From JANNOG01 sp050329415 (GTDB lineage: Bacteria; Actinomycetota; Actinomycetes; Actinomycetales; JBBAYJ01): a stretch of DNA of 33,708 bases. Shown here piece by piece: positions 7,166 through 16,200 of the stretch. Position numbers and translations under genes: made by a program. The first letter of the stretch is position 1. Each line of letters starts with the position of its first letter. The stretch lies in NCBI GenBank assembly GCA_050329415.1, contig JBHJOS010000155.1:1-33708 (forward strand), read 5' to 3'. Under the pieces are notes generated by a model that worked only from the letters and a program-made list of their open reading frames with translations, did no database searches and had not been told where the DNA came from.

Positions 7166-7201
7166 GTCGCCGAAAGCGACCACAGAGGCACTTTCGGCGA
7201 C
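7166..7201. repeat. Perfect 11-bp inverted repeat
   Basis: GTCGCCGAAAG (7166-7176) and CTTTCGGCGAC (7191-7201) are perfect inverted copies separated by 14 nt. They lie in the otherwise empty 477-nt stretch between tRNA-Arg and the DUF2461 gene, 75 nt before its start. No T-run follows on either strand, so it is not a standard terminator. It could be an operator or a dispersed palindromic repeat. Apart from this and the doubtful ORF, nothing else is visible in 6799-7275. Confidence 0.6.
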
Positions 7202-7275
7202 AACACGCCGCGATCCGGGACTTTCCACGATGTCCCCGGCCCCGCCACGGTGCACCGCTGGGCGAGGATGACGTC

Positions 7276-7950
7276 ATGACGGGCGTGTCGCAGTTCGAGG
7301 GCTTCGGCGAGGACGCTCTCGACTTCTATCTGGGCCTGGCGGCGGACAACAGCCGGACCTACTGGCAGGCCCGACGTCCACGCTACGAGTCAGCGGTGGC
7401 CGAGCCGATGCGGGCGCTGGCCAGGGAGCTGGAGCCGGTCTACGGTACCTTCAAGATCTTTCGCCCCTACCGGGACGTGCGTTTTTCTTCGGACAAGCGC
7501 CCCTACAAGGAGGCCGCGGGCATGGTCGCGGACGGCATCGGCGGGGGGGCGCTCTACCTGGAGCTCGGGATGCCCGGGCTCATGATCGCCGGGGGCTACT
7601 ACGTCCCGGCGCGGGACCAGCTCGACCGGTGGCGGCGCCTGCAGGACGAGCCCGCCGTCGTGCGTGAGCTGGACGCCACGCTGGACGCCCTGGCGACCGA
7701 CGGGTACCGGCTCGGCGAGGGCGACCCCGTGCGGACCGCACCCCGCGGCTGGTCGCGGGAACACCCGCGGATCGACTTGATCCGTCGTCGGCGGCTCGAG
7801 GCCTTCGCACAGCACCCGCCTGAGGAGTGGCTTCACACCCGCGAGTGCCTCGACGTGGTCCGGCGCGGGTTCGACGTGCTCCAGCGCTGGAACGCCTGGC
7901 TGGGGCGTCGGGTGGGGCCCAGCACCGAGGCGCTGGGGCCCGCCCGGTGA
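7276..7950 (+). CDS. DUF2461 family protein
   Basis: A 224-aa soluble protein. It matches the DUF2461 (TIGR02453) pattern: an N-terminal F-x-x-L-x-x-N-N-x-x-W-like start (ALDFYLGLAADNSRTYWQARR), the middle signature FRPYRDVRFSSDKRPYKEAAG, and a Gly-rich LYLELGMPGLMIAGGYY strand. The C-terminal helices contain HPPEEWLHTRECLDVV. The biochemical function of the family is unknown. The ATG at 7276 matches the family N-terminus; another ATG at 7268 is out of frame. It stands alone, with the GGDEF-EAL gene starting 25 nt after its stop, so the two may share a transcript. Confidence 0.85.
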   Translation: MTGVSQFEGFGEDALDFYLGLAADNSRTYWQARRPRYESAVAEPMRALARELEPVYGTFKIFRPYRDVRFSSDKRPYKEAAGMVADGIGGGALYLELGMPGLMIAGGYYVPARDQLDRWRRLQDEPAVVRELDATLDALATDGYRLGEGDPVRTAPRGWSREHPRIDLIRRRRLEAFAQHPPEEWLHTRECLDVVRRGFDVLQRWNAWLGRRVGPSTEALGPAR

Positions 7951-7975
7951 GCCCGGACCGCCGGGGACCCGCCGG

Positions 7976-10330
7976 ATGAGTGGGCTCAAGGGTGTGGGCC
8001 TGCGAACCGATCCCCGGGACGTGAGGATGACCACACCGGGTCGGGCCAGCGCCCTGCGACGCCTGCGCCGCAGGCTCGACATCGCGCTGTGGATCGCCAT
8101 CCCGGCGGTGGCCGGGCTCCCCCTGCTCGCCCGGGCCGCCGGCTCCGCGGCCCTGACCGACGCCGCCCTCAACGTCGCGATCCCCGTCTTCTTCCTCCTG
8201 CTCGCGGTGCGGGTGGCGGCGGCCCTGGTGCTCGACCGCATCCGCCGCGCATCGACCGCGACCCTGCTCGCGGCGCTGCTGCTGTGGGGAGTGGGCGCCG
8301 GCGTCAACGCCAGCGAGGGGTTGGCCAGCGCCAGCTTCCCGTCGGTGAGCGAGGTGTTCTTCCTCCCGTCCTACGTGCTCTTCGCGGTCCATCTCCTGCT
8401 CGACTCCACGCGCGGGCGGCCGGGCTCCTCGCCGCGCGCCCTGTCCCAGTCCACCCTGTGGCTGGAGACGTCGGTCGTCCTCGGCGGCGTGGTCTGCCTC
8501 GCCGGCCTGGTCTTCGCCAGCCCGGTGTCCCTGGGCCTGGAGTTCGAGGGCGCCGTGTTCATCGTCGCCATGTACCCGATCCTCCTGGACCTCGTGCTGG
8601 CCGGGCTGGTCCTGGCGTTCGTCGTCCTGCGGGCCCGGCCGGTGTCGTGGGGCGGACTGCTGCCGGCGGCCGGGTTCCTCGGCCTGGCCCTCGGCGACTT
8701 CGGCACGTTCCTCGCCGCCGGGCGGGGGGACTACAGCGCGGACAGCGCCTTCGTGCTGATGTACGGGATCGGCTTCACGCTGGTCGCCGTCGCCGCGTGC
8801 GGTCGGTTGCAGGTCCAGAGCCGCCAGGCCGCCGGCGAGCGGTCCGGCGACGGGACGGGCGCCTTCCAGGTGGCCGCCGCGGCCTCGGCGGTCGCCCTGC
8901 TCACGCTGCGCCCGCTGGACGCCGGGGCCTGGTACTTCACCCTCCCCGCCATCCTCACCCTGGTGGCCGCCGCGGCCCGGCTGCTGCAGGCGCTGCGCGA
9001 CGCCCGGATCGCCCGGGAGGCGCGCCTGCTGTCCCTGACCGACGATCTCACCGGCCTGCCGAACCGCCGGGCCGTCCTCGAGCGCATCGACCACCGGCTG
9101 CGATCCCACGCCGACACCACCCTGCTCCTGCTCGACCTCGACGGGTTCAAGGACGTCAACGACAGCCTCGGCCACGGCGCGGGCGACGTCGTGCTCACCC
9201 AGATCGCCCGGCGCCTCGTCGGCGCCTTCCGTACGGATTCCCTCGTGGCCCGCCTCGGCGGGGACGAGTTCGCGGTGGTCCTCTCGACCACGGATCCCAC
9301 GGAGCTGGTGACCGCCGTGAACCACGCGCGGGCCGAGGTCGCCCTGCCGATGCGGGTCGACGGCATCGACCTGCGGATGCGGGCCAGCGCGGGCGCAGCA
9401 GCGTCCCTGCCGGAGGACCGTCGGGCCGCCGAGGTCCTGCGGCGAGCCGACATCGCGATGTTCGAGGCCAAGGGCAGCCGGTCCGGGGTGCTCTTCTACG
9501 ACGCCACCAGGGACCAGTACACCCGCGAGCGGCTGATCCTCGTCGAGGAGCTGCGCCGGGCGATCTCGGAGGGGGAGCTTCGCCTCTGGTACCAGCCGCA
9601 GGTGGAGACCGTGTCCCGGCGCGTCCTGGGGTTCGAGGGCCTCATCCGCTGGCACCACCCCACCCGCGGGGTCCTCAGCCCCGTTCACTTCCTCGCCGAC
9701 GCCCGTCGCAGTGGCCTCATGGCCGCCCTGACGGACGAGGTGATGCGATGCGCCGTCCGCGACGCCCGCCACTGGCGCCAGCGCGGGCTCGACCTGCGGA
9801 TCTCACTGAACTGCGCGCCGCCGGAGCTGCTGGGCACCAACCTGCTGCCCCGCTTCTACGAGGCGATCGAGGAAGCCGGGCTGCCCGCGGACAGCATGCT
9901 CATCGAGGTCACCGAGGACTCGTTCGTCGCCGACCCGGAGCTGGCCCGGGAGACCCTCGTCGAGATGCGCCGGCGTCACGTCCAGGCAGCCATCGACGAC
10001 TACGGCACCGGGTTCTCGTCCCTGGCGTACCTGCGCGACCTCCCGGTGCAGGAGCTCAAGATCGACCGGTCCTTCGTGGCCACGGTCACGACGGATGAGC
10101 GCAGCCGGGTGATCGTGGAGTCGACCGCCCGCATGGCGCGCGCCATGGATCTGCGCGTGGTCGCCGAGGGTGTGGAGGACGAGGACGTCGCCCAGGTCAT
10201 CGAGTCCCTGGGGGTCGACGTCATCCAGGGCTACCTGGTGTCGGCGCCGATCGAGTTCTCCGCCGTGGAGCGCTGGCTGCACGGCTACCAGGGGGTCCAC
10301 GCCGGACCGGGTCAGGTCGTGGCGTCGTAG
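7976..10330 (+). CDS. Membrane GGDEF-EAL bifunctional c-di-GMP protein
   Basis: A 784-aa protein with about ten TM helices in the first 350 residues (a MASE-like sensory module), then GGDEF (motif intact at about residues 428-432) and EAL domains. EAL landmarks are FEGLIRWHHP (the ExL motif is EGL, about 554), VTEDSF, DDYGTGFSS, LKIDRSFV and AEGVEDEDV, so the phosphodiesterase half looks competent. The allosteric I-site position nine residues before GGDEF reads RTDS instead of RxxD, so product inhibition is probably weakened. It would make and/or degrade c-di-GMP in response to a membrane signal. ATG at 7976 has GGGGA upstream; an internal ATG at 8027 is an alternative. The 3' end overlaps the convergent gene by 19 nt. 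Confidence 0.92.
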   Translation: MSGLKGVGLRTDPRDVRMTTPGRASALRRLRRRLDIALWIAIPAVAGLPLLARAAGSAALTDAALNVAIPVFFLLLAVRVAAALVLDRIRRASTATLLAALLLWGVGAGVNASEGLASASFPSVSEVFFLPSYVLFAVHLLLDSTRGRPGSSPRALSQSTLWLETSVVLGGVVCLAGLVFASPVSLGLEFEGAVFIVAMYPILLDLVLAGLVLAFVVLRARPVSWGGLLPAAGFLGLALGDFGTFLAAGRGDYSADSAFVLMYGIGFTLVAVAACGRLQVQSRQAAGERSGDGTGAFQVAAAASAVALLTLRPLDAGAWYFTLPAILTLVAAAARLLQALRDARIAREARLLSLTDDLTGLPNRRAVLERIDHRLRSHADTTLLLLDLDGFKDVNDSLGHGAGDVVLTQIARRLVGAFRTDSLVARLGGDEFAVVLSTTDPTELVTAVNHARAEVALPMRVDGIDLRMRASAGAAASLPEDRRAAEVLRRADIAMFEAKGSRSGVLFYDATRDQYTRERLILVEELRRAISEGELRLWYQPQVETVSRRVLGFEGLIRWHHPTRGVLSPVHFLADARRSGLMAALTDEVMRCAVRDARHWRQRGLDLRISLNCAPPELLGTNLLPRFYEAIEEAGLPADSMLIEVTEDSFVADPELARETLVEMRRRHVQAAIDDYGTGFSSLAYLRDLPVQELKIDRSFVATVTTDERSRVIVESTARMARAMDLRVVAEGVEDEDVAQVIESLGVDVIQGYLVSAPIEFSAVERWLHGYQGVHAGPGQVVAS

Positions 10331-11097
10331 CCGCCGGGGCGGTGCATCGTGAGCGCCTCCTCGTCGCCGCCGCGGAGGTCGATGACGCCGGAGGGGCGGC
10401 CCGCGCCGCCGATCCCGCGTGCGAAGGCGGGGGGAGCAGGCAGCTCGACACCATGGATCCCTGACCCCAGCGCGTACATTCGGTGCCCTTCCGGATTCAC
10501 CCGGCGAGAGTGCTCGAGCATTTCGCTGAGAAAGGCGAAAGTCGGGTCGTTCGGGGTGTTCATGAACATCTGACGGGTGGCGCCGGGGAGCATCCGGACC
10601 CGGAGTGCGAAGAATCGGTCGAGCATCTCCCGAGCGACGCTGTCGAGGACTGCGACGAGGGCGTTCCCCCCGTTGTGCCGTATCGTCTGGATGATGGCGT
10701 AGCACAGTGCTGCTGTGACGTGCATCCCGGAATGCCGTGCGTGGCGGTCACGGAACAGGGTGGCGACGTCCCAGGTCCGTGTCGAGGTGAGGCCGGCGGC
10801 CTGCAGGGAAGCGGACGCATCGAGACGCCACGGCGGGCGTGACACGTCGTCCAGCGACTTCTGCCCGAGCGAATTGGGCGGTATCAGCCGACTGCCCGCG
10901 ATGACCCGTCCGTCGGGTTCGTGAACCGTCAGCCAGAGCGACACCTCGTCGTAGGGGCCGTAGTCGCGGGCCATCTCCTCGGCCGTCATGTGGTAGCGGT
11001 CCTCGAACACCCGACGTTCGCAGTCGATGGCGGCCGCGATCATCGCGGGGTCACGTGGGTGGACCTCGAGTCGGAGTCGGGAAGCCGTCACGGACAC
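10312..11097 (-). CDS. GNAT-fold autoinducer / N-acyl amino acid synthase-like protein
   Basis: A 261-aa protein whose order of motifs resembles LuxI/FeeM-type synthases: an N-terminal RRVFEDRYHM block, an acidic DEVSLWLTV strand, a Gly-bearing VIAGSRLIPP strand, then KSLDD, WDVATLFRD and a long helix with ALCYAIIQTI. Such enzymes transfer acyl groups from acyl-ACP or CoA to an amino acid or SAM. About 60 C-terminal residues are Gly/Pro-rich and probably disordered. The start is a GTG; no clear Shine-Dalgarno is seen, and TAGCAT lies just upstream. It converges on the GGDEF-EAL gene with a 19-nt overlap. Substrate and product are unknown. A generic acetyltransferase-like protein remains possible. 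Confidence 0.6.
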   Translation of the reverse strand: MSVTASRLRLEVHPRDPAMIAAAIDCERRVFEDRYHMTAEEMARDYGPYDEVSLWLTVHEPDGRVIAGSRLIPPNSLGQKSLDDVSRPPWRLDASASLQAAGLTSTRTWDVATLFRDRHARHSGMHVTAALCYAIIQTIRHNGGNALVAVLDSVAREMLDRFFALRVRMLPGATRQMFMNTPNDPTFAFLSEMLEHSRRVNPEGHRMYALGSGIHGVELPAPPAFARGIGGAGRPSGVIDLRGGDEEALTMHRPGGYDATT

Positions 11098-11343
11098 GTG
11101 ATGCTACCGATTCCGGTCGCTCTGGCGAGCCAGACACTCACCCCACGTGACTGACCGGGCGTGCGTCGCGAGCCGAAGCACCCCCACCCGGACGAGGGTA
11201 CGTCGGTTCACCTGGCGAGGCCGAGGGGGATTCCGTCCCCACAGTGCCCGGACCACTGCCCCTGAGCGGTCTCGACGCCGTAGCCTGCGATCGGGGCGGC
11301 GCCCGGGGGAGGGCGTCGCGGCGACCGACGGACGGGAGCACGC

Positions 11344-13215
11344 ATGGCGGTCACGGGCGGGCGGGGCGATCGTGTCGTCGACCTGCGCGACTACGCCCCG
11401 GCGCAGGCCCCGCCGCACACCCCGCCCCGACCGCCGCGCGTCGTGCTGGCCGCCGTGCCGCCCCCCGGTCGCCCCGCGACCGGGCGTTCCGGCGACCTCG
11501 CCGTCGACCCCGGTGCCGAGCCCGCCCACCCGGCGCAGCCCGGCCGGGGCCGGAGTCCGTTCGCTGCCGTCGCGCTGGTGGCCCTGGGTCTGCTCGTCGT
11601 CGACACCGCGGTGGGAGTGCTGCCGGACCGTGCCCTGGCCGAGGGCGTACCCGTTCTGGAGTTCCTGACCGTCCAGCGGGTCGTCGTCGCGGTGGGCCTG
11701 CTCGGTCTCCTCCTCGCCGCGCCGCGCCCCAGCACCTTCCTCACCCCGGTCGACCTGCCGCTGCTCGCCCTCGTGGCGCTCGCCGGGACCGCCCTGTTCC
11801 TGGACGGTCAGTCGATGGCCGCATGGCGCGCCCTCGTCACCGCCGTCGCGGTCTTCTACCTGGCGGTCGGCGTCGTGCGGCGCCACGCCGACGCCGTGCC
11901 CGCCCTGCTCGTCACCGTGCTCGGGGCGTCCTTCGTGGCGGCCGCGATCGGCGTTCAGCAGTACGTCGACGGGGTCGACACCGGCTTCTACCGCGTCGGG
12001 CTGACGAACTCCGACATCGACGGCGCCGGGGCCGTGACCCGATCCACCGGGACCTTCTCCAACCCGAACCTGCTCGCCGGGTATCTCGTCCTCGCCCTGC
12101 CGCTCACCCTGGGGCTGTTGACCCGGCGTGCGTCGCGCCGGCTGCGGATGGCCTGGCTGGTGCTCGCCGGCATCGGCGTCGCCGGACTGGTCGTCACCTT
12201 CTCCCGGGGGGCGATCGCGGCCTTTGCGGTCGTCGTGGTGGCCGGGGTGACGGTGGCCGTGGCGACTCGCCGGGGACCTGGTGCGTGGCCGGCGGTGCTG
12301 GCCGTGGGCGGCACGGGGCTGCTGACGGCGGTGGCCGTCGGCGCGGTCACCGGCGTCCTCGGGCGGGCCACCGGCCGCGACGAGCTGTGGTCCGCGGCGC
12401 TGACGGCGGCCCGGACCGGAGGACCGGACGGCGTCGGGTACGGGCGGGCGGGTGACGTCATGTCGTCGGTGGGTGACGCGTCGTACGCCCACGCGCACAA
12501 CCTGTGGCTGAACTGGCTGGTCGACACGGGTCCGGCAGGTCCCGTCCTGATCAGCCTGGTCCTCGGGATCGGGCTGGTGGCGGGCGCGCGCCGGGCGTTC
12601 GCCGGGTCCGCCCTCGCCGGCGGCGCCGTCGCCGGGCTCGCCGCGGTCGGGCTGGCCTCCGTTCTCGACCATCCGACGACGGTCTCGTCCATCCTCACGC
12701 TCTTCATGGTCGCCCTCGCGTGCGCGGTCGCCGGACCGTTGCCGCACCCCGGGCCCCGGGGCCGTCACGCCGTCGAGAGGTCGGACGGCGACGAGCGGTG
12801 GCCGGACGGGGCCCCTGCGGAGTCCGGCCCGGTACCCGGTACGCCCCCGACGGCAGCTTCCACCGGGCCTGTCCCTCCCATGTCGGCGGGGTGGACGCGC
12901 GCATCCGCCGCCCCGGATCCAGGCGTTCCGGATCCAGGCGTTCCGGATCCAGGCGTTCCGGATCCGGGCGTTCCGGGTCCTGCTGTCCTGGATCCTGCCG
13001 TCCCCGACCCTCCGGCGGCCGCCCCGACCGCTTCCGCCGGGCCGACCCGGCTGCCCCGGCCGGTGTCCATCCCGCGTCGCCTGACGCAGGAGCCGCGCCC
13101 GGCCCCGCCCAACGCCGGTCTTGTCCCGCCGCCCGCATCGGCGCCGGACGACACCGCTCCGCTCGCCGGGCCGCGGCGCGGCCGCCGGGCTGCGGCACGA
13201 TCCGACGACGACTGA
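11344..13215 (+). CDS. O-antigen ligase/polymerase-like membrane protein (Wzy_C)
   Basis: A 623-aa protein with a cytoplasmic Pro-rich N-terminus (about 70 residues) and around 11-12 TM helices to about residue 460. It carries the Wzy_C/WaaL signatures RSTGTFSNPNLLAGYL, TFSRGAIAAF and, in the large loop, AHAHNLWLNWLVDTG, whose His is typical of the catalytic loop. It probably joins or polymerises an undecaprenyl-linked surface glycan. The last 160 residues are Pro/Asp/Ala-rich and include a pentapeptide repeat (PDPGV) encoded by 15-bp DNA repeats. The ATG has GGGAG 7 nt upstream. It is followed by the helicase-like gene, which has its own candidate leaderless promoter. No glycosyltransferase neighbours are present, so the substrate is unclear. 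Confidence 0.85.
   Translation: MAVTGGRGDRVVDLRDYAPAQAPPHTPPRPPRVVLAAVPPPGRPATGRSGDLAVDPGAEPAHPAQPGRGRSPFAAVALVALGLLVVDTAVGVLPDRALAEGVPVLEFLTVQRVVVAVGLLGLLLAAPRPSTFLTPVDLPLLALVALAGTALFLDGQSMAAWRALVTAVAVFYLAVGVVRRHADAVPALLVTVLGASFVAAAIGVQQYVDGVDTGFYRVGLTNSDIDGAGAVTRSTGTFSNPNLLAGYLVLALPLTLGLLTRRASRRLRMAWLVLAGIGVAGLVVTFSRGAIAAFAVVVVAGVTVAVATRRGPGAWPAVLAVGGTGLLTAVAVGAVTGVLGRATGRDELWSAALTAARTGGPDGVGYGRAGDVMSSVGDASYAHAHNLWLNWLVDTGPAGPVLISLVLGIGLVAGARRAFAGSALAGGAVAGLAAVGLASVLDHPTTVSSILTLFMVALACAVAGPLPHPGPRGRHAVERSDGDERWPDGAPAESGPVPGTPPTAASTGPVPPMSAGWTRASAAPDPGVPDPGVPDPGVPDPGVPGPAVLDPAVPDPPAAAPTASAGPTRLPRPVSIPRRLTQEPRPAPPNAGLVPPPASAPDDTAPLAGPRRGRRAAARSDDD
12915..13004 (+). repeat. 15-bp tandem repeat in the O-antigen ligase C-terminal tail
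   Basis: Six 15-bp units. Units 1-3 are identical (GGATCCAGGCGTTCC), unit 4 differs by one base, and units 5-6 are decayed copies. They are in frame and encode PDPGV-type pentapeptides. Identity among the first three suggests recent slippage or expansion. Confidence 0.9.
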
Positions 13216-13251
13216 CCGTCGCGGCTGCCGGGCGCAGCCGGAGGCGCTGGT

Positions 13252-13264
13252 TACCGTGCACCCG
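13252..13264 (+). promoter_or_regulatory. Candidate leaderless promoter (-10 TACCGT) of the helicase-like gene
   Basis: TACCGT at 13252-13257 is exactly 6 nt before the GTG at 13264, the TANNNT position (-12 to -7) typical of actinobacterial leaderless transcripts. No Shine-Dalgarno is seen before the GTG, which fits. A convincing -35 is not visible. Confidence 0.4.
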
Positions 13265-16200
13265 TGGTGGCGGACCCCGGGCGTGTCGCCTCGCCCGAGA
13301 GCGCGTCCCGTGCCGTGGCCTGGGCACGGGAGGCGCTCGTGCGTCGTCCCCCGGCGGGGCACGACCTGGCGGCAGTGGACGATGCCGTCCTCGACCTCGC
13401 CCCCGCTCATGGCCCCGCCGTCGACGACTGGCTCGCGACCGGTGAGCAGCAGCTCTCGGCACTCGCCCGCGATGTGGACGTCCGAAGTGCCTGGGCGGAG
13501 CGATTGCGACGGCTCCGCTGGCGCGTCGCCGAGCTGGCCGACCTCGGGCACCCGGCGGGCTGCCTGGTCCTTGGGGTCGCCCGGGTGGACGGCGAGCTGC
13601 TGCCGGTCCTCGTCCGGCCGTGCCGGGTGCGGGTGTCGGGTCCCCACGACGCCCGCCTGGAGCTGACGGGTCCCTGGAGGGTCGATCCCGTGCTCGCAGC
13701 CCGGCTGGCGGGACGTTCGCCGCGGGCGGCGCAGGAGCTGGCCGCGACAGCCACCGACGACGACTCCGGCGAGCGGTCCCCGGGAGCAGCCGATCCCGTG
13801 CGGCCCCGGCCGGACGACCGCCTGGACCGGGTGGTCGCCGTCCTGGGGACCGCCGGCCTGCCCGTCGACCGACGCCTGTGCCTCGCCCCGCTCGGAGTCG
13901 CACCGGACCGGGCGGCCGCGGATCTCGGCCGGGTCGCCAGCTGGGCGGGCGGGCACCGGGTCCTCGACACCCTCCGGTTGCCGGGGGAGTCGCCGGACCT
14001 CGCTCCCGGGGGGAACGCCGACGGTCCGGATCCGGACCCCGCGGCTGCACCCGGGAGCGCTGGGTCCGAGACCGCGGCACTGGGGACCGCGGCGCCCCAC
14101 ATTGCGGTGCCCGGGACTGTGTCGCCCGGGACTGTGTCGCCCGGGGCCGCTGGGTCCGGGGCCGCTGGGCCCGGGGCCGCTGGGCCCGAGAGTTCCGCTC
14201 CCGTGGTGGACGCCGCCCTCGACGACCTCCTCGCGGCGCCCCTGGACCCGCACCAGCGAGGCGTTCTCCGCCTCGTCCTCGCCGGGCGGCACGTGGCCGC
14301 GGACGCCGCCCCCGCTACGGGTGCCACCCACGTCGCAGCGGCCGTGGCGGCCCTCGCGGCGGCGACCGGGCGCCGCTGCCTCGTGCTCGCCCCGACCGTC
14401 ACGCTGGGCGACGTCCTCGAAGCCCGGACCCGGTCCCTCGGGATCCGGTCCCACGTCGTCCGGGGCGCGGACCCGGCCGATCCGCCTCGGGAGGAGCCGT
14501 CGTCGCCCGCCGGTCCCGAGGCCGGGGCACACCGGGCCGCCGCGGCCGAGCGGTTCGCCGCTGCCCGCGGCGCGCTCGACGTCATCCGCGATCCCTGGCA
14601 GGTCAGTCGGCTGGACGTGCTCGACGCCCTGGCTCGGCTGGACGCCGCGCCGGCGGCCCCGGTACTGGAGTGGCCCGTTCGCGACGGGCCGCGGCTCCCC
14701 CTGGAGTCGGTGCACCGGGTCGTCGATGCCGTCGCGGAGGCCGTGCGGCTGGGCGCCCTCGCACCCGGCACGGACCGCGGCGCCTGGTCCGAGGCTCAGT
14801 TGACGGACCCGGCCGCGGCCGCCGAGGCCGCGTCGCTCGCCCACGCGGTCGCCGGGCGGCTGGGGGACGCGGTCCGTGCCGCGGCGGCCGGCCTCGCCCA
14901 GGTGACCGGCACGGCGGTGGCCACCACCCGCGCGGATCTCGCCGAGCGGCTGCGTCTGTTCGCCGGGCTGCAGGCCACCCTCGACAAGCTGCGGCCCGAG
15001 GTCTTCGACGTGCCGGTGGACGACCTGGTCGCGGCCACCGGCGGCCGGGAGTTCCGGGCGGTCCAGGGCGTCCAGATGGCGGCCATGACCCGGCGGAGAC
15101 TGGTGGGGCGGGCGCGGCGGCTGCTCCGGCCGGGCATCGACGTCCCGTTGCCCGACCTCCACGCCCTCCTGGTCTCCGCCGCGCGCCAGCGCGCCGAGTG
15201 GCAGTCGCTGAGCGGGGGGGCCGGGTGGGCCCACGTGCCACCCGAGGTCCCGCAACGGCTGCGCGCGGTGCGGGAGTTCCTCGACGCCTGCCGCCGACTG
15301 GGGGCCGTCCATCCGGGTGTCCGCGCGGTTGACGGAGTCGACGAGGTCATCGCACTCGCGGGCGAGCTCGCCCGGGCCTCGGCGGAGGTCGCCGCCCTGC
15401 CCGAGCGGACCCGGCTGCGGCAGGTGTGGCTGTCGCGGGGCCTCGGCGAGCTCGTGGACCGGCTGGCCGACGAGCTCACCCGCACCGCCCCGGACCGTGA
15501 GGCCGACCCCGGCACGGTGGCGCGGACGGCTCTGTGGCGGGCCTGGTGGGCGGCTGCGGCCAGGGCGACGAACCCACCCCCGGGCAGCAGCGGTTCCGGA
15601 GTGCGGGCACTGGAGCAGTACGCCGCGGCCCACGCCGAGCACCGCCGGGCCGCCGCCGGGCGGGCAGCGGCCGCGGCGGGCGGTGTCCCGGCGCCGGTGC
15701 TGGTCCGGATCGCGGTCCCGGCTGACCTCGCCGAACTCCCCGATGATGAGCGCTTCGACGTCCTGGTCGTCGATGACGCCGGCACCGTGCCCTTCGCCGA
15801 GGTCGTGGGTGCCGTGGCCCGCAGCGTCCAGGTCGTGGCCGTCGGGGACCTCGCCCGTGCCGTCCCGGCGTCGGCCCTGGCCGTGCTGCGCACGGCTCCG
15901 GTCTCGGTGGTGCAGCGCCCGGTCCTCGGCATGCGTCACCGGCCCGTCCCGGTCCCGATGGCAGCCGGGGGCGGGCCTGGGGGACCCGAGGAGGCACCGC
16001 TCGCCGACCCCGGCGCCGCGCTCTCCTTCACCCACGTGGCCGGGGCCGCCGGACTGCCCGCGGCGGGCGACGATCACGTCGACTCCAGCCAGGCCGAGGT
16101 CCGGGCGGTCGTCGACCTCGTACTGGAGACCGCGGACGAGCAGTGGCGCCAGGAACCGCCCGGGTCGCTCGCGGTCGTGGCCCTCACCCGGTCGCACGCT

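Noticed and set aside
7166..7201. The 11-bp inverted repeat as a rho-independent terminator
   Set aside because: There is no T-run on either side, the loop is 14 nt, and it lies upstream of a start codon rather than after a stop.
7580..9772. A 730-codon minus-strand frame opposite the GGDEF-EAL gene
   Set aside because: Gln/Gly/Arg/His-rich translation with no motif; a shadow of the clear GGDEF-EAL gene.
12915..14193. 15-bp repeat tracts as a CRISPR array
   Set aside because: There are no unique spacers; the units are contiguous, in frame and translated.
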